DNA of 37,725 bases from Acidobacteriota bacterium. GTDB lineage: Bacteria > Acidobacteriota > Terriglobia > Acidiferrales > UBA7541. This document shows, piece by piece, positions 7,533 to 15,472 of the stretch. The translations under genes and the position numbers were made by a program. Every line of letters starts with the position of its first letter. Position 1 is the first letter of the stretch. A model generated the notes under the pieces. That model did no database searches, was not told the DNA's origin, and was given only the letters and a program-made list of their open reading frames with translations. The stretch spans positions 1,285 through 39,009 of the forward strand of contig PMUS01000081.1 in assembly GCA_003166795.1 (NCBI GenBank). The letters run 5' to 3'.

Positions 7533-8012
7533 ATGTGGACGGATTTTTTCGTTGCGGCCGCAGGTGCATCGGCAGCCCTCGCGGGGCTTGTGTTCGTTGC
7601 GCTTTCGGTCAATATCAGCCACATCATTCGGGCTCCCCATCTGCCTCCTCGGGCCGCGGCCACGATCGGCACGCTCATTTTGATCCTGGTCAGCAGCATG
7701 GCAGCGCTGATCCGCCAGCCAATGGCGGCATTGGGGGTTGAGATAATCGTGTTCGGCCTCTACGGTTGTTGGCTGCAGCTTTCGTCCGCACGCCAGGGAT
7801 TTGCCGCGCGGGCAAAGCTCCAACGGCCCAGGTGGGAATCCGTCCTGAACGCTGTGCTCGGGCAAATCCAGGTGCTGCCGTTCATCCTTGGGGGAGTCTT
7901 GCTGCTTGCACGCAGCGACGACGGCTTCTACTGGGTGGCTGGCGGATGCATCGCTGTTTTTATTCTTTCAGTGCTGAATGCGTGGGTGCTCATGGTGGAA
8001 ATCCTGCGATAG
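7533..8012 (+). CDS. Small four-helix integral membrane protein of unknown function
   Basis: 159 residues with about four hydrophobic segments (near residues 5-27, 42-70 broken, 70-85, 105-125 and 133-155). The N-terminus DFFVAAAGASAALAGLVFVALSVN is a conserved signature of a widespread uncharacterised membrane family in soil bacteria; the family has no established role. The gene begins 46 bp after the hydrolase stop on the same strand, so it may be co-transcribed, and it converges on marC. No good ribosome binding site precedes the ATG. Confidence 0.7.
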   Translation: MWTDFFVAAAGASAALAGLVFVALSVNISHIIRAPHLPPRAAATIGTLILILVSSMAALIRQPMAALGVEIIVFGLYGCWLQLSSARQGFAARAKLQRPRWESVLNAVLGQIQVLPFILGGVLLLARSDDGFYWVAGGCIAVFILSVLNAWVLMVEILR

Positions 8013-8027
8013 CGCTGAGCGTCTGGC

Positions 8028-8687
8028 TCAAGGCGCGGCCATGTGGACGGAGGCCAATAGCACCTTGGCGCCGTTCCATAAGATCTGCACCCCGATGCAC
8101 ACCAGGAGGAACGACGCCAGTTGCATGATCACGGTCATCGCCGTCGCTCCCAGCATTCTTGCCAGCCGGTCCGCGAACCCGTAGCACAGAAAAATACTCA
8201 GCCCGATAAGCACCGATCCCACGAGCGCGACCGCAATCGCCAGCAAGTTGAGTCCATGGTGGTGCGCATTCGCGCCCAGCGTAATCGCCACCGAAATCGA
8301 TCCGGGACCCACCGTCAGCGGCATCGTTAACGGGTAAAACGCCCGGCCATACGGATCTTGCCGGCGCACGTTTCTTCGCGTCACCGTGTGTTCTTCGTCT
8401 GTCCGCTGCTTCAGCATCGCCCATCCCGCGGAGATGACGATTAATCCTCCGCCGACCTGTACCACCGGCAGTGAAATTCCGAAGAACGCGAGGATGTGTG
8501 TTCCGATCAGGTAGGATCCGACCAGGAGGTAGAAACTATTGAATGCGATTCTCCGCGATAGTTCCTTGCGAGCATCCGATGCGTAATCCCTCGTGAGCGC
8601 CAGAAAGATCGGGCTGCCTCCGAGGGGATCCACGATCGGAAAGAGCGCGCTGACGATGAGGAACAGACTTTTAGCCGCTTCCACCAT
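8028..8687 (-). CDS. marC: MarC family integral membrane protein
   Basis: 219 residues with six predicted membrane helices and the MarC/UPF0056 signatures: FPIVDPLGGSPIFLALT near the start, a RRIAFNSFYLLVGSYLIG segment, GGGLIVISAGWAML, and AFYPLTMPLTVGPGSISVAI in the second half. MarC was once linked to multiple antibiotic resistance but that role is disproved; its transport function is unknown. The ATG is preceded by GGAGGA 6 nt upstream, and TATACT about 26 nt upstream of the start is a likely -10 box. The gene is divergent from the nitrite/sulfite reductase gene, sharing a 153-bp intergenic region. Confidence 0.92.
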   Translation of the reverse strand: MVEAAKSLFLIVSALFPIVDPLGGSPIFLALTRDYASDARKELSRRIAFNSFYLLVGSYLIGTHILAFFGISLPVVQVGGGLIVISAGWAMLKQRTDEEHTVTRRNVRRQDPYGRAFYPLTMPLTVGPGSISVAITLGANAHHHGLNLLAIAVALVGSVLIGLSIFLCYGFADRLARMLGATAMTVIMQLASFLLVCIGVQILWNGAKVLLASVHMAAP

Positions 8688-8814
8688 GACGTTCCTCCAA
8701 CCCCTGTAGTATAAGCGACCCTCCGCGTTAATCCCGAATCCGGGTCTCCCCCCGAGACATCAAATTGGGTTAGCGCGGGAGCGAGTTCGCCGGGGTGCAG
8801 TTCCGCGGTGGATT

Positions 8815-8823
8815 TGTTATTCT
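8815..8823 (+). promoter_or_regulatory. Candidate extended -10 promoter for the reductase gene
   Basis: TGTTATTCT gives a TG extension one base before a TATTCT -10 box, 17 nt before the ATG at 8841, implying a leader of only about 10 nt. The same TGTTA form appears upstream of the RsbU-type and CNNM genes. Confidence 0.45.
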
Positions 8824-8840
8824 TGTAGAAGCCAACGTCC

Positions 8841-11096
8841 ATGAAATCCTCAGACCCACTTTGGAAGCAAGCACTCGCGGGAAAGATGCCGGAACACCTC
8901 GCCCGCGAGGTGGATATCTACGAGACTGAAATCGCGCTGCGAAAGCAGGGCAAAATTGACGAGCGGCTCTTCGCCGAAACGAGGCTTCGCCGCGGCACTT
9001 ACGGCCAGCGCTACGACAACGGCCAAAGATATGACGGCGCAACATTTCAGGAAATGCACTATCCCTCCGGCGACCTCACGAAGGGTCCGAACACGATGTG
9101 GGATGCGCCCGGCATGCAGCGCATCAAGATTCCCGGCGGGGGGCTCAACGCGGAGCAACTCGAGACGATGGCCGACTTGGCGGAGGAATACTCCGACAAC
9201 ATCGCGCACGTAACTACCCGCCAGGATTTTCAGCTCCACTACATTCATATCGACGATACTCCGAGCTTGATGCGCCGCCTTGCCGCCGCGAACATCACCA
9301 CGCGCGAGGCTTGCGGCAACGCTGTCCGCAACGTGACGGCGTGCCCCTACGCTGGGGTTTGCCAGGACGAAGTGTTTGACGTGACGCCTTATTCCCGGGC
9401 GCTGGCGAATTTCTTGTTGGGCCATCCGGACTGCCAGAACTTCGGCCGAAAGTTCAAGCCCGCGTTCAGCGGCTGCGCGCAACATGCCTGCGGCCTCACG
9501 AATCTGCACGATGTGGGATTCATCGCCAGCAAACAGAGCGAAAATGGAGTGGAAAAGCGGGGCTTTCAGATGTTTGTCGGTGGTGGGCTCGGTGCCGTCC
9601 CCTACATGGCCAAGTTGTTTGACTCGTTCGTTCCCGCGGAAGAAATTCTGCCGCTCACGCAGGCGATTGCGCGGGTCTTTGCGAGGCTCGGCGAAAAAAA
9701 GAATCGCAACCGCGCCCGGATCAAGTTCCTGATTCAGGATCTGGGCATCGAAAAATTCAAGGAATTGGTGCTCGAAGAACGCAAGACACTGCCTGACGAT
9801 CCTCGCTGGACCGATTACGTGAAGGACGCCGAGCAATTCAGCGAAGCCCCGCTAAAACCGGGCGGCGAATGGCCTTCGGCGGCCGCCGATGGTTTCGAGC
9901 GCTGGCTCAATACCAACATCCGCCCGCAAAAGCAGACCGGTTACGTGGTCGTCACCGTGGCGCTGCCGCTAGGCGATATCACCGCCAACCAGCTGCGATC
10001 GCTCGCGGACATCGTCCGCCGCTTCACGAAAGAGACGATTCGCACGACGGTCGAGCAGAACTTCGTAATCCGTTGGGTGAGCCAGAGCGACCTGCCCGAA
10101 ATCTATAAGGCGCTGGAAGCAGTCGGTTTGGGCGATCCGGGAGCGGGCGCGATCGTGGACATCGTCACCTGCCCGGGCACGGATACCTGCAAGCTGGGAA
10201 TTTCGTCGTCACGTGGACTGGCGGGCGAACTCCACCGGGCGCTCGCGGAGAAAAGTTTCGAATTAGATGAATCCGTACAGCATTTGCACATCAAAATCAG
10301 CGGATGCTTCAATAGTTGCGGCCAGCATCATGTGGCCGATCTCGGATTCTACGGCGTCAGCCGGAAAGTCGGCGGGTTCGCCGTGCCGCATTTCCAGGTT
10401 GTCCTCGGCGGTGAGTGGGAACACAACGGCGGTTCGTATGGCTTGCCTGTTGTGGCGATTCCTTCGAAGAACATTCCGAAAGTGGTCACCCGGCTCACGG
10501 AGCGCTACGTCGCGGGTCGAGCGAATGGAGAGACGTTCAAGGATTTCGTCAAGCGGATTGGCAAGGTGGAGTTGAAAAAGGCATTGGAAGATCTTGCGAA
10601 ACCGCCCGCGGATCCTGCCGATCGTTCTTTCTTTAGCGATTGGGGCGATCCTCGCGAATACACGCTGGGCGATATGGGAGTCGGCGAGTGCGCGGGAGAA
10701 GTGGTTTCCTCCGTCGAATTTGATCTCGCCGCCGCTGAAAGGGAAGTGTTCGAGGCGCAGATCGCGCTGGAGAGCGGCCAGGTCGAGAACGCGGGGAAGA
10801 CCGCGTATCAATCAATGATCCACGCCGCCAAAGCGCTGGTGAAGATCAATCATCAAAACATCTCGGACGACCCCGGCGAGATCATCGGCGAATTTCGGAC
10901 TCGTTTCTACGACACGCAAAAATTCTGGGACCCCTACGCAGGAGGGAAGTTCGCGAACTATCTTTTCGATGCGCACCAGAAAGCGGATCAGCCGTACACA
11001 GGTGATTCCAGCCGTTACCTGATTGACGAAGCGCAGCTTTTCATTGATGCCGCGCACAGTTGCTACAATAAAATGGGGACGGCGGTCGGCGTTTAA
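8841..11096 (+). CDS. Ferredoxin-type nitrite/sulfite reductase with C-terminal HEPN-like extension
   Basis: 751 residues. The body has two ferrodoxin-like half repeats and the siroheme/4Fe-4S ligands: C444-x5-C450 (TCPGTDTC) and C489-x3-C493 (GCFNSC). Substrate-side basic residues are kept in HVTTRQDFQLHY, CGNAVRNVTACP and GRKFK. It reduces sulfite to sulfide or nitrite to ammonia with six electrons, probably from ferredoxin; the sequence alone does not tell which. From about residue 625 a helical extension of about 125 residues is added (AAAEREVFEAQ, AYQSMIHAAKALVKIN, SRYLIDEAQLFIDAAHSCYN) that resembles a HEPN domain but lacks its RNase motif (R-x4-6-H). An ordinary reductase ends near residue 620. 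The next gene starts 8 bp later. No CysH, CysG or nitrate transporter gene is near. Confidence 0.93.
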   Translation: MKSSDPLWKQALAGKMPEHLAREVDIYETEIALRKQGKIDERLFAETRLRRGTYGQRYDNGQRYDGATFQEMHYPSGDLTKGPNTMWDAPGMQRIKIPGGGLNAEQLETMADLAEEYSDNIAHVTTRQDFQLHYIHIDDTPSLMRRLAAANITTREACGNAVRNVTACPYAGVCQDEVFDVTPYSRALANFLLGHPDCQNFGRKFKPAFSGCAQHACGLTNLHDVGFIASKQSENGVEKRGFQMFVGGGLGAVPYMAKLFDSFVPAEEILPLTQAIARVFARLGEKKNRNRARIKFLIQDLGIEKFKELVLEERKTLPDDPRWTDYVKDAEQFSEAPLKPGGEWPSAAADGFERWLNTNIRPQKQTGYVVVTVALPLGDITANQLRSLADIVRRFTKETIRTTVEQNFVIRWVSQSDLPEIYKALEAVGLGDPGAGAIVDIVTCPGTDTCKLGISSSRGLAGELHRALAEKSFELDESVQHLHIKISGCFNSCGQHHVADLGFYGVSRKVGGFAVPHFQVVLGGEWEHNGGSYGLPVVAIPSKNIPKVVTRLTERYVAGRANGETFKDFVKRIGKVELKKALEDLAKPPADPADRSFFSDWGDPREYTLGDMGVGECAGEVVSSVEFDLAAAEREVFEAQIALESGQVENAGKTAYQSMIHAAKALVKINHQNISDDPGEIIGEFRTRFYDTQKFWDPYAGGKFANYLFDAHQKADQPYTGDSSRYLIDEAQLFIDAAHSCYNKMGTAVGV

Positions 11097-11104
11097 GTTT
11101 CCGA

Positions 11105-11695
11105 ATGTCCTCGCCGATCAATCTCCAGTGCGTCAACGTCAAACTCCTTGCGAAGGATCCCGAGGACGTTGATCTCGAGCCGCTGATTCCCGTGTTTCAC
11201 AACTGGATTCAGGGCCAGGTCTTCGAGGAATTGCTGCTGGACGTGGCCGATTACCGGCATGTGCATGAAGGACCGGGTGTGGTCTTGATCGGGCACCAGG
11301 CGAACTACAGCGTGGACAACACGGACAATCGTCTCGGGGTTCGTTACAATCGTAAGGCCCCGTTGGAAGGTTCGAATCAAGACCGGCTGAAGCAGGCTAC
11401 GCGCGCCGCGCTGACCGCTTTTCACCGCTTGGAAGGCGAAGCGGGATTGAATGGGAAGCTGCAATTTAACGGGCAGGAAATCGAAGTGTTCATTAACGAT
11501 CGCCTTATGGCTCCGAATCGCGGTTCCACGCGTGAAGCGATCGAGCCCGAGCTCCGGGAGTTTCTCGGCAAGCTGTTTCGGGGAGGCGAGTACGCGCTTT
11601 CGCATGGCAACGATCCGCGCGCATTGTTTGGGGTCTATGTGAAGGCCAATCGGTCGTTTTCGGTGTCAGATCTGCTGGCTAATCTTGCGACTTAA
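11105..11695 (+). CDS. Conserved protein of unknown function, partner of the reductase
   Basis: 196 residues, soluble, no signal peptide. It has strongly conserved-looking blocks: IPVFHNWIQGQVFEELLLDVADYRHV as separate helix and strand pieces, then GPGVVLIGHQANYSVDN, GVRYNRKAPLEG, and FINDRLMAPN. I recall proteins of this pattern beside siroheme reductases in other bacteria, but no domain name or function is established to my knowledge. It starts 8 bp after the reductase stop, so it is almost surely in the same transcript and may serve its assembly, electron supply or regulation. The His and Asp in DVADYRHVHEGPG and GHQANYSVDN are the most likely functional residues. Confidence 0.75.
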   Translation: MSSPINLQCVNVKLLAKDPEDVDLEPLIPVFHNWIQGQVFEELLLDVADYRHVHEGPGVVLIGHQANYSVDNTDNRLGVRYNRKAPLEGSNQDRLKQATRAALTAFHRLEGEAGLNGKLQFNGQEIEVFINDRLMAPNRGSTREAIEPELREFLGKLFRGGEYALSHGNDPRALFGVYVKANRSFSVSDLLANLAT

Positions 11696-11764
11696 CTTCC
11701 GGGGGAACGTGTAAATTAATCAGCGTCGGGCTTTCGTCGCCCAACACCGGCGCCTATTCCACGA

Positions 11765-11770
11765 TATAAT
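11765..11770 (+). promoter_or_regulatory. TATAAT box 8 nt before the ABC-F start codon
   Basis: A consensus TATAAT ends at 11770 and the TTG start is at 11779, where transcription would be expected to begin. This implies a leaderless or nearly leaderless mRNA. No clear -35 is seen. Confidence 0.5.
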
Positions 11771-11778
11771 TAGACGCC

Positions 11779-13404
11779 TTGCTCTCTCTTAACAACATCA
11801 CGATGCGCTTCGGTCCCCGAATCTTGTTCGAGGAAGTGAGCTGCACGTTCTTCGCCGGCCGGAGGTACGCGATCAGCGGGCCAAACGGCGCGGGGAAGAC
11901 CACGCTAATGCGGATTTTGACCGGTGACATCGAGCCCACGAAAGGCGACGTCACGCGGCCGAAGAAGTTCGGCATCTTGCGCCAGGATCAGTTCGCGTTC
12001 GACGAATTTCGCGTGATTGACACCGTGATCATGGGCAATGCCAGGCTTTGGAAGACTCTGGAAGAGCGCGACGCGCTGTATGCAAAACCGCACGACGCGC
12101 TCACGGACAAAGACGGTATGCGCCTGGCCGAGCTCGAAGGAATCGTCGGCGAAGAGAACGGCTACACGGCGGAGTCCGATGCGGCGGTGCTCCTCGATGG
12201 CCTCGGTTTGGAGGAGCCGCTCCACGAGCGCAAAATGCGCGAGCTGCAGGGCGGTCAGAAGGTCCGCGTGCTGCTCGCGCAGGCCCTCTTCGGTAGCCCC
12301 CCGGCGCTCCTGCTGGACGAGCCTACAAACCACCTGGACCTCGACTCGGTCCATTGGCTCCAGGACTATCTGATCGAATACGAGGGCGTGCTGATCGTGA
12401 TTTCTCATGACCGCCACTTTCTGAACAGCGTCTGCACCCACACGGCGGACATCGACTACCAAACCGTGATCATGTACAACGGCGGGTATGACGACATGGT
12501 GCTCGCCAAGACCTCGATTCGTTCCCGCATCGAATCGGAAAACGCCCAGCGCGAGCGCAAAATCGCGCAGCTGAATGAATTCATCGCGCGTTTTTCGGCT
12601 GGCACGCGTTCGGCGCAGGCCACCTCCCGCAAGAAGGAAGTCGAGCGTCTGCAGTCGGCGGAGCTCGCGCGATCGAATATCGCCCGGCCATTCATCCGCT
12701 TTCAGATGGACCAACATTCAGGCCGTCACCCGCTGGAGATCAAGAGCATCGCGAAATCCTACGATGGCGTGAAGGTCATACAGCCTTTTACGGCGAACGT
12801 GGATCGCGGAGAAAAAATCGCGCTGATGGGCCGCAACGGTTCCGGGAAGACCACGCTGCTGAAGTCGCTGATACGCAATGCGACGGGATTCGTCGAGGAT
12901 TCCGACAAGGAATTCCCGGTGGACGGAGGAACGGTCGTCTGGGGGCACAACGTTGCCGTCGGCTACTTCGCGCAGGATCACTCTGATTCGATCGTGAAGG
13001 GAATGACCGTAATCGAATGGCTGCACCAGTACAAACCGCAAGCGGCGCAGGAAGAGTTGCGTGGCCTGCTCGGCCAGATGCTTTTCAGCGGCGAGGATGC
13101 ATTGAAACAGACCGGCGCTCTCTCCGGCGGCGAATCAGCGCGGCTGATTTTCTGCCGGCTGATGCTGCAGAAGCCGAATGTGCTGGTTCTCGACGAGCCC
13201 ACAAACCATTTGGATCTCGAATCCATCAACGCGCTGAATATTTCCCTCCAGAAATATCTGGGAACGGTGCTATTAGTTACGCACGACCACGACGTGATTG
13301 ACGAAGTCGCCACGCGCATCTGGCATTTCGCGGGCGGCCGCGTGGAAGACTTCAAGGGGCCCTACTCGGAATATATCGTCTCCGCGCAAGAGAAGGCTTC
13401 CTAG
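11779..13404 (+). CDS. ybiT: ABC-F ATPase, YbiT type
   Basis: 541 residues in the layout of YbiT/EttA-like ABC-F proteins: two ABC domains and no membrane segment. Walker A motifs are GPNGAGKTT (34-42) and GRNGSGKTT (about 351-359); signature motifs are LQGGQ and LSGGE; Walker B motifs ALLLDEPTNHLDL and VLVLDEPTNHLDL occur in each half, with the linker region (about 250-310) rich in Arg/Lys. The internal block LRQDQFAFDEFRVIDTVIMG is characteristic of YbiT. ABC-F proteins bind the ribosomal E site and rescue or gate stalled translation. The start is a TTG at 11779, since no in-frame ATG or GTG aligns with the family start; there is no ribosome binding site, but a TATAAT lies just upstream. 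Confidence 0.92.
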   Translation: MLSLNNITMRFGPRILFEEVSCTFFAGRRYAISGPNGAGKTTLMRILTGDIEPTKGDVTRPKKFGILRQDQFAFDEFRVIDTVIMGNARLWKTLEERDALYAKPHDALTDKDGMRLAELEGIVGEENGYTAESDAAVLLDGLGLEEPLHERKMRELQGGQKVRVLLAQALFGSPPALLLDEPTNHLDLDSVHWLQDYLIEYEGVLIVISHDRHFLNSVCTHTADIDYQTVIMYNGGYDDMVLAKTSIRSRIESENAQRERKIAQLNEFIARFSAGTRSAQATSRKKEVERLQSAELARSNIARPFIRFQMDQHSGRHPLEIKSIAKSYDGVKVIQPFTANVDRGEKIALMGRNGSGKTTLLKSLIRNATGFVEDSDKEFPVDGGTVVWGHNVAVGYFAQDHSDSIVKGMTVIEWLHQYKPQAAQEELRGLLGQMLFSGEDALKQTGALSGGESARLIFCRLMLQKPNVLVLDEPTNHLDLESINALNISLQKYLGTVLLVTHDHDVIDEVATRIWHFAGGRVEDFKGPYSEYIVSAQEKAS

Positions 13405-13422
13405 GCCCACGCGCGGCGCCTG

Positions 13423-14082
13423 TCAGAATCTTGCGGAACCTTCCATCCCTTCCAGTCTTCTCTTGTCGTTGCCCGGAATGACCATCTGGAATATGGATTC
13501 CACGCTCGTGTAATCGTGATAGCCCAGCCGCGCAATCGGACGAATCTTTAGCACGTCGATGCATCCATCCGGTCCGATTACCTCGTCCTTGATGTGAATT
13601 CCAATCACGCGGCCGAACACGATATCAACCGTGCCCATGGTGCCATTGCCGGGGAGCCGGATCGTCTGGTGATACGCGCACTCGAAATGGACGGGCGATT
13701 CCGCCACTCGGCACGGTTTCACGATCTGTGATGGCGCCTTGGTGACGCCGGCCAGTTCAAATTCGTCCACGTCGGGAGCCACTTCCTCGGCTGATTTATT
13801 CACCGCTTCTCGCAATTCGTACGTCGCCATGTTCCAGACGAACTCGCCCGTTTGCTCCGTGTTCACGACCGTGTCCTTCTTGCGCCCTTTCGTCGTTTGG
13901 TTCGAAGCAAACATCACGTACGGAGGATCGAACGTCAGGTTTTGAAATTGGCTGAATGGAGCGAGGTTGTGCGCACCGTCCCGGCTGATGGTGGAAATCC
14001 ATCCGATCGGTCGCGGGATCACGCACGATTTGAAAGGATCGCGCGGAAGGCCGTGATTGGTTTTGCCGGGTTGGTAGTACAC
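13423..14082 (-). CDS. Flavin reductase family protein (FMN-binding split barrel)
   Basis: 219 residues. The start is a GTG at 14080-14082 with a perfect AGGAGG 8 nt upstream, so the gene encodes YYQPGKTNHGLPRDPF after the initiator. The DIM6/NTAB-type split-barrel signature follows: FKSCVIPRPIGWISTISRDG, NLAPFSQFQNLTFDPPYVMF, and later GTVDIVFGRVIGIHI near the dimer interface. Members bind FMN and reduce it with NAD(P)H or act as flavin-dependent oxidoreductases; no oxygenase partner is adjacent. It converges with the ABC-F gene 18 bp away and lies upstream-to-downstream of the LysR regulator on the same strand, 114 bp apart, so the two may share a transcript. Confidence 0.88.
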   Translation of the reverse strand: MYYQPGKTNHGLPRDPFKSCVIPRPIGWISTISRDGAHNLAPFSQFQNLTFDPPYVMFASNQTTKGRKKDTVVNTEQTGEFVWNMATYELREAVNKSAEEVAPDVDEFELAGVTKAPSQIVKPCRVAESPVHFECAYHQTIRLPGNGTMGTVDIVFGRVIGIHIKDEVIGPDGCIDVLKIRPIARLGYHDYTSVESIFQMVIPGNDKRRLEGMEGSARF

Positions 14083-14196
14083 GGGTGAATCCTCCTGGAT
14101 GACTAAATTCCGCCGGACGCCTCGCGTGCGATGCGCCGTTCACCGGGATTTCATCGAATGCTGCGGCGCAATTATAGACGCTACCTTCCGCGAGAC

Positions 14197-15135
14197 CTAG
14201 CTTGCGGCGCTGCGATGGCGTCGCGGGGGCTTGCTCGCTGCCGGCAGCGCCGTGTCGGCCGCGGACCGCAACAGCGCGAGAAGGTCGAGCGCTTCCTTGG
14301 CCAGCGGGCGGAGTCGCGGGTGGATCACGTCGAGATTTCGCCGCAGCGGTTCGGCATCCATGATCTCAATGGATACCAGCTTGCCCTGGCGAAGCTCCTG
14401 CGTCAGCGCAATCTGCGGTAGAAAACTGAAACCCAGCTTGCGCTCGACCATTCGTTTGGCCGCCTCGATCGTTTCCACCTCGAGCACCACATTGGGCAAC
14501 AATCCCGCCCGCCTGAATAACCCTTGCGTGAGCGTCCAATCGCTCGAGCCGCGATCGTAGAAAATCAGCGGCCAGGATTCGATCTCCTCGAGCCGGACTT
14601 GCTGCTTAGTCGCGGCGCGGTGGGCTCGATGTCCCACCAAAAGCAAGGGGTCGTCGCGCAGGGTCATGGTTTCCACTTCCGGGTGGTTCAGCGAGCGCGC
14701 TACGCCGATGTCGGCCTCGCCCTCCAGCACCATCTTGAGCACCTGCACGGAGTTCCCGGATCGCAGATGCACCATCACTTTCGGATTGGCGGACTTGTAT
14801 TCCTGCATAACATCCGGCATCAGGTACGTGCATACGGAAAGTGACGCGGCGATTCGCAGGGCCCCGGCGGTATGCGGCTGCAGTTCATGAATGGCCTGGC
14901 GTGCCATCGCCACGGTGCGTAGCAGCTGCTCCGCATGCGGACGCAGAGCTTTGCCGGCGGGGGAAAGTAACGGGCGCGCGCGCCCGCGAGTAAATAGCTC
15001 CGCCCCCAGCGACGCCTCGAGCGCCCGCACCCGCCCACTGATCGCCGGCTGGCTCACGTGCAGAGCCTCGGCGGCCTTGTGAAATCCGCCGTACGTGACA
15101 ATAGCCAGAAATGTCTCGAGCTGGTCGATTTGCAT
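14197..15135 (-). CDS. LysR-family transcriptional regulator (CbbR/CysB-like)
   Basis: 312 residues. The start is the ATG at 15133-15135 with GGAGGG 6 nt upstream; the frame extends further upstream but without family similarity. The N-terminal helix-turn-helix is standard (MQIDQLETFLAIVTYGGFHKAAEALH then VSQPAISGRVRALEASLG), followed by a substrate-binding domain. The C-terminus is basic (KPPRRHRSAAS). It is divergent from aceA, with 337 bp between the starts that holds a perfect palindrome, the usual layout for a LysR protein that regulates its divergent neighbour. I infer that it controls aceA (glyoxylate bypass), sensing an acetate- or organic-acid-linked effector; no sequence feature identifies the ligand. 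Confidence 0.92.
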   Translation of the reverse strand: MQIDQLETFLAIVTYGGFHKAAEALHVSQPAISGRVRALEASLGAELFTRGRARPLLSPAGKALRPHAEQLLRTVAMARQAIHELQPHTAGALRIAASLSVCTYLMPDVMQEYKSANPKVMVHLRSGNSVQVLKMVLEGEADIGVARSLNHPEVETMTLRDDPLLLVGHRAHRAATKQQVRLEEIESWPLIFYDRGSSDWTLTQGLFRRAGLLPNVVLEVETIEAAKRMVERKLGFSFLPQIALTQELRQGKLVSIEIMDAEPLRRNLDVIHPRLRPLAKEALDLLALLRSAADTALPAASKPPRRHRSAAS

Positions 15136-15190
15136 AAGTCCCTCCGTGGCAGGGCATTGCGAGCCGTTCGGTGGGGGACGATAACACATT

Positions 15191-15207
15191 CTTATCGGAG
15201 CGATAAG
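15191..15207. promoter_or_regulatory. Palindromic LysR-type operator candidate
   Basis: CTTATC-GGAGC-GATAAG, a perfect 6-bp inverted repeat with a 5-nt centre, lies 56 bp upstream of the LysR start and upstream of the candidate aceA promoter. Its core TATCGGAGCGATA fits the LysR box T-N11-A. Its centre would be at about -55 relative to the predicted aceA start of transcription, the usual recognition-site position for LysR activators. Confidence 0.55.
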
Positions 15208-15216
15208 GACAATCCG

Positions 15217-15247
15217 TTGGACTAACCGAAGACCTCGCCCCTATAAT
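15217..15247 (+). promoter_or_regulatory. Candidate sigma-70 promoter toward aceA
   Basis: TTGGAC (15217-15222) and a consensus TATAAT (15242-15247) are 19 nt apart, a long spacer typical of promoters that need an activator. It would give a leader of about 220 nt before aceA. Confidence 0.4.
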
Positions 15248-15420
15248 CCCTTGACCCTCTGATACCGGAATGTGAAGCCCAGTACAACTTGATCGAATAC
15301 CTCACGCCGAGCCAGTTGCTTATCGGTTGATTGTAGCAGCGGCCCGAAAGCGAAAGTCCCCACTCTTCGCTTTATACCCAGATTCATTCTCGATGCGGTG
15401 TGAAGTGCGTGTGGACAACA
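15241..15420 (-). pseudogene. Possible remnant of an outer-membrane protein 3' end
   Basis: On the minus strand an open frame ending at TAG 15241-15243 reads SRMNLGIKRRVGTFAFGPLL, then LARREVFDQVVLGFTFRY, which has the alternating aromatic pattern of the last β-strands of an outer-membrane barrel. There is no start codon with a ribosome site and the frame runs upstream into aceA DNA. It may be a decayed gene end, or simply the aceA leader. Weak evidence. Confidence 0.2.
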
Positions 15421-15472
15421 GGTTCGCCCGCGGAAGTGGTTTGTAAACTTATGGTTGGCAAGGAGACCCAAG

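Noticed and set aside
11370-11400. GGTTCGAATC, a possible tRNA T-loop
   Set aside because: It lies inside the reductase partner gene and has no surrounding cloverleaf.
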